Shown one piece after another: positions 1 through 9,090 of a stretch of DNA of 33,922 nt. Every line of letters starts with the position of its first letter. The stretch's first letter is position 1. Both the position numbers and the translations under genes were made by a program. This stretch comes from an uncultured Leptotrichia sp. (GTDB lineage Bacteria > Fusobacteriota > Fusobacteriia > Fusobacteriales > Leptotrichiaceae). Location: positions 1 through 33,922 of the forward strand of contig CALIJH010000018.1 of NCBI GenBank assembly GCA_938017765.1. Reading direction: 5' to 3'. The notes under the pieces were generated by a model. That model was not told the DNA's origin. It saw nothing but the letters and a program-made list of their open reading frames with translations, and ran no database searches.

Positions 1-2
1 TT

Positions 3-980
3 TTTGTAGGAATAGGTGTATCAGTAGTATTTGTCTGTCTGGTAAAAATACAGTCACGTTGGTTTTATTCGAGAAATTTTGCACTTATGATAGGATTTTC
101 AGGACTTGCTGCCAATCTTGGAGCAATAATTGCACAGACACCTTTAGTAATAGCAGTGAATAATTTTGGTTGGCGTAATACTTTCGTATATATGGGAATA
201 ATAATGGTGATGTTTGCAGTTCTGACTTTTATTTTCGTAAAGGACGACCCTACTGATATGGGACTTCCTGGAATGGACGAAATTGAAAACAGACCTCGTG
301 TAGCTGTAAATCTAAATATATTTCAGGCTCTCGGTTCCATACTTTCAAATCCGAGAACATGGATTATATCAGTAGTATATATAGGTTTATATACGGGATA
401 TACAGTGATTTTAGGAACATTCGGTACTCCTTTTCTTATGACGGTTTATTCCATTAAAAAAGTGGAAGCTGCAAATTATATTATATCAGCTGTAGTAGGT
501 TCTGCAGGGAAAATAAGCGGTGGGACTAAGGCAAATATTGTTTCAAAATATACGGAAGTTGATTTATCCATGAGATATTTCAATCCTGAAGCAAGAAAAA
601 CCGTTCATGATGCGATTATAAGACATGCAAAAGCTATTGCTGAAGCTTATGAGATAAAAGTTGATGTAAATATCGAAGAAAGCACGCCGAGTTTAAATAA
701 TGATGAAAGTATGGTAAATCTTGCAAATGAAGTTGCTAAAAAAATAATGGGAGAAAATTGCAGCATACCTATGCAGAGACCTATGGCTTCCGATGATATG
801 GCTTTCTATTTTCAGCGTGCCAAAGGTGTATATGCGTTCATAGGTTATAAAAATGAGGAAAAAGGCAGCATATATTTTCCTCATCATGAGAAATTTAAAC
901 TGGACGAAGATTATTTTAAATATGGTGCTGCAATGTTTGTTCAATTTGCTCTTGATTATCTGAATGGTGAGAGAGTTTGA
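3..980 (+). pseudogene. Chimeric MFS transporter / M20 peptidase remnant (5' end outside window)
   Basis: The frame is open from the window edge, so the true start lies upstream. About the first 165 visible residues are an MFS transporter: hydrophobic helices, the GWRNTF turn, and a central loop with DDPTDMGLPG. Near base 500-510 the protein changes within one frame to the second half of an M20 metallopeptidase: the lid strand GGTKANIVS, then a C-terminal catalytic part ending FPHHEKF, which carries the last metal-ligand His of that family. The other M20 metal ligands and the second MFS half are absent, so neither activity is expected. The simplest reading is a deletion that fused two neighbouring genes without breaking frame. 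An assembly misjoin is the alternative. The gene ends in TGA just before the thioredoxin operon, with no selenocysteine-like extension. Confidence 0.75.
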
Positions 981-1005
981 AAGTGCTAAATAATAATTTT
1001 ATATA
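977..1005 (+). promoter_or_regulatory. Candidate promoter of the trx-grd operon
   Basis: TTGAAA (977-982) and TATATA (1000-1005) lie 17 bp apart and overlap the stop codon of the chimeric gene. An AT-only inverted repeat, AAATAATA / TATTATTT (988-995 and 1006-1013), overlaps it. This is a pattern match only; AT-rich DNA gives many such matches. Confidence 0.35.
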
Positions 1006-1046
1006 TATTATTTAAAAAGTTCCAAAAAAGGAAAGGAGGGAAAAAA

Positions 1047-1364
1047 ATGTTAGAATTGACTAAAGATAACTTTGAAGCTGAAGTTCTTCAAGCTGAAGGG
1101 TATGTATTTGTAGATTTCTGGAGCCAAGGATGTGAACCTTGTAAAGCATTGATGCCTGATGTTCATAAATTGGCTGAAAAATATGACGGTAAAATGAAAT
1201 TTACTTCATTGGATACTACAACAGCAAGACGTTTAGCTATCAAACAGAAAGTTTTAGGACTGCCAACTTTGGCTGTTTACAAAGACGGTGAAAAAGTTGA
1301 TGAAGTAACAAAAGAAGATGCGACTGTAGAAAATGTAGAAGCATTGATTAAAAAATATATCTAA
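1047..1364 (+). CDS. trxA: Thioredoxin, glycine-reductase-associated type
   Basis: A 105-residue cytosolic thioredoxin, normal family length. The active site is GCEPCK with Cys29 and Cys32, preceded by VDFW, and the cis-Pro strand reads GLPTLAVY. The usual WCGPC is altered to GCEPC; unusual active sites of this kind are known for thioredoxins encoded beside glycine reductase genes in clostridia. It is followed after 21 bp by grdE. In the known pathway thioredoxin reduces selenoprotein A each catalytic cycle and is itself reduced by thioredoxin reductase, which is not in this window. The start has a strong GGAAAGGAGGG site just upstream. Confidence 0.95.
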   Translation: MLELTKDNFEAEVLQAEGYVFVDFWSQGCEPCKALMPDVHKLAEKYDGKMKFTSLDTTTARRLAIKQKVLGLPTLAVYKDGEKVDEVTKEDATVENVEALIKKYI

Positions 1365-1385
1365 TAAAGTGAAGGAGGAATGATT

Positions 1386-2672
1386 ATGCGTCTTGAATTA
1401 GGAAAGATTTTCATAAAGGACATCCAGTTTGCTTCTGAATCAAAGATTGAAAAGAACGTACTTTATGTAAATAAAGAAGAAATGATAAAAGCAATCTGGG
1501 ATGATGAGGCAATAAAATCAGTAGAACTTGATATAGCCAAGCCGGGAGAAAGCGTTCGTATTACACCGGTAAAAGATGTTATAGAGCCTCGTGTTAAAGT
1601 AGAAGGAAGAGGAGGAATATTCCCGGGAGTTTTATCTAAAGTTGATACAGTCGGAGAAGGAAAAACAATAGCTCTGAAAGGTATGGCTGTGGTAACTACA
1701 GGTAAAATCGTAGGGTTCCAGGAAGGTGTCATCGATATGACAGGACCGGGAGCTGAATATACTCCATTTTCTAAATTAAACAATTTAGTTGTCATTGCTG
1801 AACCTGTAGAAGGTATCAAACAGCATGAGCATGAAAAGGCTGTGCGTTTTGTAGGATTTAAAGCGGCAAGATACATCGGAGAATTGGCTAAAAACTTGCA
1901 ACCTGAAGAAACAAAAGTATATGAAACAAAACCATTGCTGGAACAGATAGCACAATATCCTGATTTACCTAAAGTAGGATATGTATATATGTTACAGACA
2001 CAAGGATTGTTGCATGATACTTATGTATACGGAGTAGATGCAAAACAGATAGTTCCTACACTTCTGTATCCAACTGAAATAATGGACGGAGCAATAGTAA
2101 GCGGAAACTGTGTGTCAGCATGTGATAAAAACCCTACTTACGTTCACTTGAATAATGGAGTAATAGAAGACTTATATGAAAAACATGGAAAAGAAATCAA
2201 TTTCTTAGGTGTAATCATAACAAACGAAAATGTATATTTGGCTGATAAAGAAAGATCATCTAACTGGACAGCTAAATTTACTAAATATTTAGGACTTGAT
2301 GCAGCTATAGTTTCTCAGGAAGGATTTGGAAATCCTGATACTGACCTGATAATGAACTGTAAAAAAATTGAAACAGAAGGTGTTAAAACTGTTATCGTTA
2401 CTGACGAATATGCAGGACAAAACGGAGCAAGCCAAAGTCTGGCAGATGCCGATCCTAAAGCTGATGCAGTAGTAACAGGAGGAAACGCTAATCAGGTTAT
2501 CGTATTACCTAAATTAGACAAAATAATAGGTCATATAGAAGTAGTAAATGTAATTGCAGGAGGAAATCAGGATTCGTTGAGAAAAGACGGAACTATTGAA
2601 TTGGAAATCCAGGCAATTACAGGAGCAACAAACGAAACAGGATTCGGATACTTAACTGCTAAAACTTATTAA
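1386..2672 (+). CDS. grdE: Glycine reductase component B proprotein (alpha/beta subunits)
   Basis: A 428-residue precursor of the two non-selenium subunits of the substrate-binding component. GrdE family proteins cleave themselves at an Asn-Cys bond and turn the Cys into a pyruvoyl group, which forms a Schiff base with the amine of glycine. That site is visible as SGN-C (Cys242, codon 2109-2111). I chose ATG 1386 over ATG 1380: GGAGG at 1374-1378 is only 1 base from the first but 7 from the second, and the paralogue at 9091 starts at the same residue (MKLELGKI against MRLELGKI). It sits between trxA and grdA. Position next to grdA, grdB, grdC and grdD makes glycine the likely substrate; this is context, not a specificity motif. 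Confidence 0.93.
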   Translation: MRLELGKIFIKDIQFASESKIEKNVLYVNKEEMIKAIWDDEAIKSVELDIAKPGESVRITPVKDVIEPRVKVEGRGGIFPGVLSKVDTVGEGKTIALKGMAVVTTGKIVGFQEGVIDMTGPGAEYTPFSKLNNLVVIAEPVEGIKQHEHEKAVRFVGFKAARYIGELAKNLQPEETKVYETKPLLEQIAQYPDLPKVGYVYMLQTQGLLHDTYVYGVDAKQIVPTLLYPTEIMDGAIVSGNCVSACDKNPTYVHLNNGVIEDLYEKHGKEINFLGVIITNENVYLADKERSSNWTAKFTKYLGLDAAIVSQEGFGNPDTDLIMNCKKIETEGVKTVIVTDEYAGQNGASQSLADADPKADAVVTGGNANQVIVLPKLDKIIGHIEVVNVIAGGNQDSLRKDGTIELEIQAITGATNETGFGYLTAKTY

Positions 2673-2743
2673 TCAACATCAATCAAACTAATTTTCGATT
2701 TATATATAATGAACAAAAAATAAAAAAATAGGAGGAAAAGATA

Positions 2744-3205
2744 ATGAGTGATCTTAAAAATAAAAAGATAATTATTATCGGGGATAGAGACGGTATCCCG
2801 GGATTAGCCATTGAAGAATGTGTAAAAACTATAGAAGGAACAGAAGTAGTATTTTCATCGACTGAATGCTTTGTCTGAACGGCTGCAGGTGCGATGGACT
2901 TAGAAAACCAGAAACGTGTTAAAGAAGCTGCCGATAAATTCGGTAATGAAAACGTTGCGGTTTTATTAGGTGCGTCGGAAGCCGAAGCTGCTGGTCTAGC
3001 AGCTGAAACAGTAACTGTAGGAGATCCAACTTTTGCAGGTCCATTAGCAGGGGTAGCGTTAAATCTTGCAGTATACCATATCTTGGAACCTGAAGTAAAA
3101 GAGCAAGTTGATTCAGCCGTGTATGAAGAACAAGTAGGAATGATGGAAATGGTATTGGATGTAGATGCAATTTCAAGCGAAATGAAAGACGTACGTGGGG
3201 AATAA
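2744..3205 (+). CDS. grdA: Glycine reductase selenoprotein A (contains Sec)
   Basis: A 153-residue selenoprotein. The frame runs through TGA at 2876-2878 (Sec45) in the motif CFVU-TAAGAMDLE, the redox CxxU centre of GrdA. GrdA is the shared carrier of all glycine, sarcosine and betaine reductases: its selenol takes the carboxymethyl group from component B and delivers it to component C, and thioredoxin reduces the resulting selenide-sulfide. GAMDLENQKR and the acidic C-terminal helix are family-typical, and the length matches known GrdA. A strong AGGAGG site lies 8 bases before ATG 2744. A caller that treats TGA as stop would find only the fragment beginning at ATG 2894. This is the only grdA copy here although there are three component B sets. 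Confidence 0.97.
2879..2900 (+). promoter_or_regulatory. Candidate SECIS of grdA
   Basis: Right after the Sec TGA lies GGCTGCAGGTGCGATGG, which can place AGGT in a small loop closed by UGC/GCG. The AGGT loop resembles the apical loop of the well-known E. coli formate dehydrogenase SECIS. The lower stem is imperfect, so the structure is tentative; the need for such an element follows from the Sec codon. Confidence 0.4.
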
Positions 3206-3243
3206 CCTAAGCTAATGAAAACTATAAGAGGAGGTAAAAATAA

Positions 3244-4554
3244 ATGTCTAAGATTAGAGTAGTACATTATATTAACCAGTTCTTTGCAGGAGTTGGGGGA
3301 GAAGAAAAAGCTCACATAGAGCCTGAACTTAGAAAAGAACTTCCGCCAATATCTCAACAGTTACAAGGACAATTGGGAGACGAATTTGAAATAGTAGGCA
3401 CAGTGGTGTGCGGAGACAGCTATTTCAATGAAAATTTAGAAAAAGCACAAGAAACTTTATTAGGAATGATAAAAGGTTTAGAACCTCAGTTGTTTATTGC
3501 AGGACCTGCATTTAATGCAGGACGTTACGGAGTTGCTGCAGGAACAATTACAAAATTAATTCAGGAAAAATTAGGCATTCCCGCTATTACAGGAATGTAT
3601 ATTGAAAATCCGGGTGTAGATATGTACAGAAAAGATTTATACATCGTAGAAACATCCGACAGTGCGGCAGGTATGAGAAAAGCATTACCGGCAGTAGCTA
3701 AATTAGCTAAAAAGTTAGCTAAAGGCGAAGAAATTCTTTCTCCAAAAGAAGAAGGATACATCTCAAGAGGAGTAAGAGTAAACTACTTCCATAAAGAAAG
3801 AGGTTCAAAACGTGCTGTAGATATGTTAATTAAAAAAATCAAAGGCGAACCTTTTGAAACAGAATATCCTATGCCTAATTTCGACAGGGTAGATCCTAAT
3901 CCTGCGGTTAAAGATTTATCTAAAGCAACAATTGCTTTAGTAACTTCAGGAGGAATTGTTCCTAAAGGAAACCCTGACCATATTGAATCATCTTCAGCAT
4001 CAAAATATGGAGAATACAGCATAGAAGGAGTTAATGACCTTACAGCTGAAACATTTGAAACAGCTCACGGTGGATATGACCCTGTATATGCAAACGAAGA
4101 TGCAGACCGTGTATTACCTGTTGATGTAATGAGAGATTTGGTAAAAGAAGGTAAAATAGGAAAATTACATGAAAAATTCTATACTACTGTTGGTAACGGT
4201 ACAGCGGTAGCAAGTGCAAAAGGATTTGCAGCAGAATATGCGAAAAAATTAGTAGCCGACGGGGTGGATGCAGTTATCCTGACATCTACTTGAGGTACTT
4301 GTACACGTTGCGGTGCAACTATGGTAAAAGAAATTGAGAGAGCAGGACTTCCTGTAGTACATATGTGTACAGTTGTTCCTATATCTCTGACAGTAGGAGC
4401 AAACAGAATTGTTCCGACTATTGCGATACCTCACCCATTAGGTAATCCGGCATTAGATAAAGAAGAAGAAAAAAAATTAAGAAGAAAATTAGTTGATAAA
4501 GCGTTAAAAGCACTAACTACAGAAGTAGACGGTCAAACAGTATTTGAAAATTAA
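3244..4554 (+). CDS. grdB: Glycine reductase component B selenoprotein (gamma subunit, contains Sec)
   Basis: A 436-residue protein when TGA 4291-4293 is read as Sec350. The motif is UGTCTRCG, the UxxCxxC centre of component B selenoproteins, which attacks the Schiff-base-bound substrate so that the amine leaves and the carboxymethyl group can pass to GrdA. The N-terminus VHYINQFFAGVGGEEKA and the block GPAFNAGRYG are shared with both paralogues in this window. After the Sec site the frame continues 87 codons to TAA with clear family conservation (VPISLTVGANRIVPT), which rules out a true stop. AGAGGAGG precedes the ATG. It lies between grdA and grdC in the same operon. Glycine specificity is inferred from context. 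Confidence 0.96.
4294..4321 (+). promoter_or_regulatory. SECIS-like hairpin, grdB copy 1
   Basis: GTTGC (4307-4311) and GCAAC (4315-4319) form a perfect stem with loop GGT, beginning 14 bases after the Sec TGA. The same element recurs after the TGA of both paralogues. The DNA is more alike here than in the flanking coding sequence, as expected for an RNA signal. Confidence 0.65.
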
Positions 4555-4575
4555 TATATGATTTGGAAAGGAGAA

Positions 4576-4616
4576 GGAGCTGCTCTGATAGGAAAACAGT
4601 CTTTGAGGACGGCTCC
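4576..4616 (+). other. Possible hairpin between grdB and grdC
   Basis: GGAGC (4576-4580) can pair with GCTCC (4612-4616). The hairpin sits ahead of the likely grdC start and overlaps GGAG ribosome-site-like sequence, so it could affect grdC translation or message processing. A five-base stem with a 31-base loop is weak evidence. Confidence 0.25.
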
Positions 4617-4626
4617 TAAAAAAAAT

Positions 4627-6150
4627 ATGAATTATCCAGTATTTAAAGGAGCAGGGTATGTCTTAGTTCACACACCTGACATGATTGAAAACGGTTCAAC
4701 ATGCTCTATAGAAAGAATAACAAATCCTGATTCTGAATTTTTAAAAGAAATAAAAAATCATATAAGATCATATGAAGAAGTAGTGGATTATTTACCTAAT
4801 CAGGTTTATATAGGAAGAAAAACTCCTGAAGAGTTAAATACTTTCCCTATGCCTTGGTATGATATAAAAGATCAGAAAGGTGATCGTTACGGAAAATTCG
4901 GAGAAATAGTTCCTCAGGATGAATTTTTGGCAATAATGCAAATATCAGACGCATTTGACTTAGTAAAATTGTCTGAAGAGTTTGTAGAATCAGTACGTCC
5001 TAAAATAGAAAAAAACTATAAAGAGTTAGCTCCTTTCTTTGGACAGCTGAAAGGTTCCGATGTAAGTACAGTAGAAGAAGGAGACCAGCCGTTAGTTCAC
5101 GAAGGAAAAGTAGTAGGGTTTGTAAAAAGAGCACACGATGTTGACCCTAACCTTAATTCTCACGTAATGGCTGAAAATCTTGTGGTTAAAGCATCAGGAG
5201 TAATTTCAGCATTGCAATTATTAAGAGCCGCAAAAGTTGATGCGGGACTTATAGATTATGTAATAGAATGTTCCGAAGAAGCATGTGGAGACATAAATCA
5301 ACGTGGAGGAGGTAACTTTGCAAAATCCATAGCTGAAATAGCAGGATTGACAAATGCTACAGGTTCAGACCTTCGTGGTTTCTGTGCCGCACCTACACAT
5401 GCGTTGATAAGTGCTGCTTCCCTTGTTCAATCAGGAATATATAAAAACGTAATGGTAGTTGCAGGAGGAGCAACAGCAAAATTAGGAATGAATGCTAAAG
5501 ACCATGTTAAAAAAGGAATACCTGTACTGGAAGACGTTTTAGGAGGTTTTGCTGTACTTATTTCTGAAAATGACGGAGTAAATCCTATAATAAGAACTGA
5601 TTTAGTAGGAAAACATAATGTAGGAACAGGTTCATCTCCTCAAGCAGTTATATCAGCATTGGTAACACCGGGACTGGATAAAGCAAATCTCAAAATAACT
5701 GATGTAGACGTATTCTCAGTAGAGATGCAGAACCCTGATATAACAAAAGCGGCAGGAGCAGGAAACGTACCTGAAGCAAACTATAAAATGATAGGTGCAT
5801 TGGCTGTAATGCGTGGAGATATTGATAAAAAAGACCTTAAATCATTTATAGAAGAAAAAGGACTTCCGGGATGGGCTCCAACTCAAGGACATATTCCTTC
5901 AGGAGTACCTTATGTAGGATTCTTACGTGAAGACTTGACTACAGGAAATAAAAATAGAGCAATGGTTGTAGGAAAGGGAAGTTTATTCTTGGGAAGAATG
6001 ACAAACTTATTTGACGGTGTTTCATTTGTCGCTGAAAGAAATACAGGAGTGAAAGCCGAAGAAGGGTCAGTTTCCAAAGAAGAAATCAGAAAAATAATAG
6101 CAGAATCAATTAAAAAACTTGCTCAAAATATCGCAGATGCAGAAGAGTAG
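4627..6150 (+). CDS. grdC: Glycine reductase component C, thiolase/KAS-III-like subunit
   Basis: One of the two subunits of component C, which takes the carboxymethyl-selenoether from GrdA and forms acetyl phosphate. About 507 residues from ATG 4627. The fold is FabH/thiolase-like: the block GGGNFAKSIAEIAG, then SDLRGFCAAPTHAL with a candidate acyl-accepting Cys, and GVPYVGFL near the C-terminus. Start choice is uncertain. ATG 4558, 3 bases after the grdB stop, would add 23 residues unlike the family. ATG 4627 gives the usual beginning MNYPVFKGAGYVLVHTPDM but lacks a well-spaced ribosome site. It is followed after a short gap by grdD. Confidence 0.9.
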   Translation: MNYPVFKGAGYVLVHTPDMIENGSTCSIERITNPDSEFLKEIKNHIRSYEEVVDYLPNQVYIGRKTPEELNTFPMPWYDIKDQKGDRYGKFGEIVPQDEFLAIMQISDAFDLVKLSEEFVESVRPKIEKNYKELAPFFGQLKGSDVSTVEEGDQPLVHEGKVVGFVKRAHDVDPNLNSHVMAENLVVKASGVISALQLLRAAKVDAGLIDYVIECSEEACGDINQRGGGNFAKSIAEIAGLTNATGSDLRGFCAAPTHALISAASLVQSGIYKNVMVVAGGATAKLGMNAKDHVKKGIPVLEDVLGGFAVLISENDGVNPIIRTDLVGKHNVGTGSSPQAVISALVTPGLDKANLKITDVDVFSVEMQNPDITKAAGAGNVPEANYKMIGALAVMRGDIDKKDLKSFIEEKGLPGWAPTQGHIPSGVPYVGFLREDLTTGNKNRAMVVGKGSLFLGRMTNLFDGVSFVAERNTGVKAEEGSVSKEEIRKIIAESIKKLAQNIADAEE

Positions 6151-6165
6151 GGGGTGTATGCTATA

Positions 6166-7308
6166 ATGAGTAAAAAAATAATTTCCGAAGTATTACTTGA
6201 ACTGGCAGAAGCTATTGAAACAGGGAATTTCGGGAAAAAAATAAAAGTAGGAGTAACAACTTTAGGAAGTGAACACGGTACTGAAAATATTATAAAAGGT
6301 GCACAGTTAGCTAAAAACGACTTATTTGATATAGTTCTCATAGGAAAAGGTCATGAAGATTTTGAAAGTCATGAGACTGAATCCGAAGAAGAAGCACATA
6401 AAATAATGGAAGAACTGTTGGATAAAGGTGAAATAGCTTCATGTGTTACAATGCATTATAATTTCCCTATAGGAGTTTCTACTGTAGGAAGAGTAATAAC
6501 TCCCGGAAAAGGAAATGAAATGTTTATAGCTACAACTACCGGTACATCTGCTACAGATAGAGTGGAAGCTATGGTGAGAAATGCGATATACGGGATAGCA
6601 ACTGCTAAATCAGTAGGAATAAAAAAACCTACAGTTGGTATAATAAACATAGAAGGTGCAAGACAGACTGAAAAACTTCTGTCCGAACTTCAAAAAAACG
6701 GATATGACTTTGAGTTTACAGAATCTCAAAGAGCCGACGGCGGTGCAGTGATGAGAGGAAATGACCTGCTAATGGGAACACCTGACGTAATGGTAACGGA
6801 CTCACTGACAGGTAATCTGCTTATGAAAGTATTTTCATCTTATACTACAGGAGGAGATTACGAAGCTCAGGGATACGGATATGGTCCAGGAGTAGGAGAA
6901 AATTATGACAGAAGAATATTAATCCTTTCAAGGGCATCGGGTTCACCTGTTGTTGCCAAAGCATTAAATTATGCCTATGAAGTGGCTACAGGAAAGGTCA
7001 ATGAAAAAGCCAGAGAAGAATATAAAAAAGCACAGTCAGCAGAACTTGACAAAATCTTTGCTGAATTGAAAAATAAAAAACAGGAAGCTAAACCTGCCGA
7101 AGAAATAAAAATGCCTGAAAAAGAAGTGGTAACATCTCAAATAGCAGGTGTAGATATTATGGATCTCGAAGATGCGACAAAAGTCCTTTGGAAACATAAT
7201 ATTTATGCTGAAAACGGAATGGGATGTACAGGGCCTATTATTCTTGTAAATAAAGCAAACAAAGAAAAATCCAAAGAAATATTGAGAGCGGAAGGTTTAT
7301 TATCATAA
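6166..7308 (+). CDS. grdD: Glycine reductase component C, acetyl-transferring subunit
   Basis: A 380-residue protein of the phosphate acyltransferase (PlsX-like) superfamily. GrdD holds the acetyl thioester on a Cys near its C-terminus and releases acetyl phosphate, giving ATP through acetate kinase (not in this window). The candidate Cys is Cys354 in GMGCTGP (codon 7225-7227), where the family has its acetyl-carrying residue; Cys93 in IASC is the other conserved candidate. The start at ATG 6166 is preferred over GTG 6154 because GGGGGTG (6150-6156) is correctly spaced for it. A Lys/Glu-rich linker (about residues 290-325) separates the main domain from the C-terminal Cys segment. It is the last gene before a strong terminator. 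Confidence 0.93.
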   Translation: MSKKIISEVLLELAEAIETGNFGKKIKVGVTTLGSEHGTENIIKGAQLAKNDLFDIVLIGKGHEDFESHETESEEEAHKIMEELLDKGEIASCVTMHYNFPIGVSTVGRVITPGKGNEMFIATTTGTSATDRVEAMVRNAIYGIATAKSVGIKKPTVGIINIEGARQTEKLLSELQKNGYDFEFTESQRADGGAVMRGNDLLMGTPDVMVTDSLTGNLLMKVFSSYTTGGDYEAQGYGYGPGVGENYDRRILILSRASGSPVVAKALNYAYEVATGKVNEKAREEYKKAQSAELDKIFAELKNKKQEAKPAEEIKMPEKEVVTSQIAGVDIMDLEDATKVLWKHNIYAENGMGCTGPIILVNKANKEKSKEILRAEGLLS

Positions 7309-7334
7309 AGAAACATAATATTCCAAAAAAATAG

Positions 7335-7376
7335 AGCCTATAAATTTTACTCGGAATATTTATAGGCTATTTTTTT
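7335..7376 (+). terminator. Rho-independent terminator after grdD
   Basis: AGCCTATAAAT (7335-7345) and ATTTATAGGCT (7358-7368) form an 11-bp perfect stem, followed by ATTTTTTT. It closes the trxA-grdEABCD operon. Confidence 0.9.
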
Positions 7377-7385
7377 AAAATAATA

Positions 7386-7446
7386 TTAACTATATTAAAT
7401 TGCACGGTATAATATTGTATACCAATATTGTTAACTTAATATAGTT
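7386..7446 (+). promoter_or_regulatory. Nested inverted repeats with a promoter-like core before the AGCS symporter
   Basis: AACTATATTAA (7388-7398) and TTAATATAGTT (7436-7446) are a perfect 11-bp inverted repeat. Between them GGTATA / TATACC (7406-7411 and 7418-7423) form a second repeat, and AATATTG occurs twice (7411-7417, 7424-7430). A TATAAT at 7408-7413, with TTAACT 16 bp upstream, lies inside. This is the layout of a promoter under an operator. The remaining bases to 7609 show no gene; a GGGAG ribosome site lies at 7610-7614. Confidence 0.45.
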
Positions 7447-7622
7447 GTATTAGCAGCTCTTGTTAAAAAAATAACAAATGATATTATCAGAGATTATTAT
7501 ACAGAAGTTTAATAATGGTATTTTTTAGTGGTATTTTTCTTATATTGTCATCTTTATCATTAAAGTTTTCAGTCATTATTTATTTCTGTACACAAAACTA
7601 AATCATACAGGGAGTGAAAAAT

Positions 7623-9032
7623 ATGAGTTACGAACAGTTGGTAAAGTTAATAAATACAATAAATGAGTTTATTGCCAGCAATATACTTGTATGGGGATTG
7701 TTGGGAGCAGGAACATTCTTGAGTATAAAATTGGGGTTTCCCCAGATAGTTAGATTCGGCAGATCTTTAAAAATCATTTTTGGAAAGAAAGATAAGGAAG
7801 AAGGTTCAATGTCTTCTTTTCAGGCTTTAGCTACGTCAATAGCTGCACAGGTAGGTACAGGAAATGTTGCAGGGGTTGCTACTGCATTAACAGCAGGGGG
7901 ACCGGGCTCTATATTTTGGATGTGGGTTACCGCATTTTTAGGAATGGGGACTATTTTTACTGAGGCTTCATTAGCTCAGAAATATCGTTCCAGAATAGAT
8001 GGAGACTTGGTTGGAGGCCCTGCTTATTATATTTTATACGGATTAAAAGAAAAAGCAGGCGGCTTTGCAAAATTCTTATCAGGATTTTTTTCAATAGCTA
8101 TCATATTAGCACTTGGATTTATGGGTAACGCTGTACAGTCCAACTCCATATCTTTCGGAATTAGAGGAGTAAAAGGATTGGAACATCTTAATCCTTTGAT
8201 TATAGGGATTGCAGTTGCTTTATTGACAGGTACAATATTTATAGGCGGAATGGGAAGAATTGCCAAATTTGCGGAATTAGTAGTTCCTGTAATGGCATTG
8301 ACTTACATTCTCGGAAGTATTATAATTTTACTTTTGAATTTTAGTCATATTATACCTACATTTGCATGGATAATCAAAAGTGCCTTTACACCTACTGCGG
8401 CAGTAGGAGGAATTATGGGTGCAGTAGTAAGAGATGCCGTTCAGAAAGGGGTAGCCCGTGGAGTGTTTACAAATGAAGCAGGAATGGGTTCCACACCTCA
8501 TGCTCATGCGGTAGCAAACGTTAAACACCCTACAGAGCAAGCATTATCAGCTATGTTTGGTGTTCTTGTATCCCTTGTTATATGTACATCGACAGCTTTA
8601 GTAGTATTAGTTACGGAAGCATATACAAAAGTTGACGTTGACGGAAAATTCCTGAAAGGTTCACAGCTGACACAGGTTGCTTTTAAAAGTGCTTTTGGTG
8701 AAGCAGGAGCAATATTGTTGGCATTATGTATAATCTTCTTTGCTTTTACAACTATTGTCGGGTGGTATTATTTCGGAGAATCGAATATAAAACTGCTGTT
8801 CGGTAAGTCGGCTATATGGCCTTATAGAATAATAGTACTATTATTTGTGGTTATGGGAGCATTGGCAGAAGTAGACATAGTATGGTCATTAGCAGATATT
8901 TTTAACAGCTTAATGGTTCTTCCTAACTTGATAGCCATTGTCTGGTTATCATCAGAAGTCAAAGAATTATTGACAGATTATAATAAAAAATTCGAGAAAA
9001 ACGATGTTTATTATGATTATAAGTATAAATAA
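7623..9032 (+). CDS. Sodium:amino acid symporter, AGCS family
   Basis: A 469-residue integral membrane protein with about ten or more hydrophobic segments. The AGCS family signature region is visible as GTGNVAGVATALTAGGPGS near residue 80, with the second conserved block ARGVFTNEAGMGSTPHAHA near residue 280. Family members take up alanine or glycine with Na+. The start is ATG 7623 (MSYEQL), 8 bases after GGGAG, rather than the GTG at 7614 that overlaps that site. Its placement between the glycine reductase operon and a second component B pair suggests it imports glycine or sarcosine for these reductases; which one cannot be read from the sequence. Confidence 0.92.
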   Translation: MSYEQLVKLINTINEFIASNILVWGLLGAGTFLSIKLGFPQIVRFGRSLKIIFGKKDKEEGSMSSFQALATSIAAQVGTGNVAGVATALTAGGPGSIFWMWVTAFLGMGTIFTEASLAQKYRSRIDGDLVGGPAYYILYGLKEKAGGFAKFLSGFFSIAIILALGFMGNAVQSNSISFGIRGVKGLEHLNPLIIGIAVALLTGTIFIGGMGRIAKFAELVVPVMALTYILGSIIILLLNFSHIIPTFAWIIKSAFTPTAAVGGIMGAVVRDAVQKGVARGVFTNEAGMGSTPHAHAVANVKHPTEQALSAMFGVLVSLVICTSTALVVLVTEAYTKVDVDGKFLKGSQLTQVAFKSAFGEAGAILLALCIIFFAFTTIVGWYYFGESNIKLLFGKSAIWPYRIIVLLFVVMGALAEVDIVWSLADIFNSLMVLPNLIAIVWLSSEVKELLTDYNKKFEKNDVYYDYKYK

Positions 9033-9090
9033 TTCTTTTTAAAAATAAATTATTCTAAAATAAGAATTACCAATAAGGAGGTAATACATT

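Noticed and set aside
693..944. Minus-strand ORF in the chimeric gene
   Set aside because: It is a shadow of the real plus-strand frame, with no ribosome site and no recognisable protein.
2894..3205. Separate short gene after the grdA TGA
   Set aside because: It is the C-terminal part of GrdA. The upstream frame, its ribosome site and the CFVU motif show one gene read through TGA.
4321..4554. Separate 77-codon gene downstream of grdB
   Set aside because: It is the grdB part after Sec. The same arrangement occurs in both paralogues.
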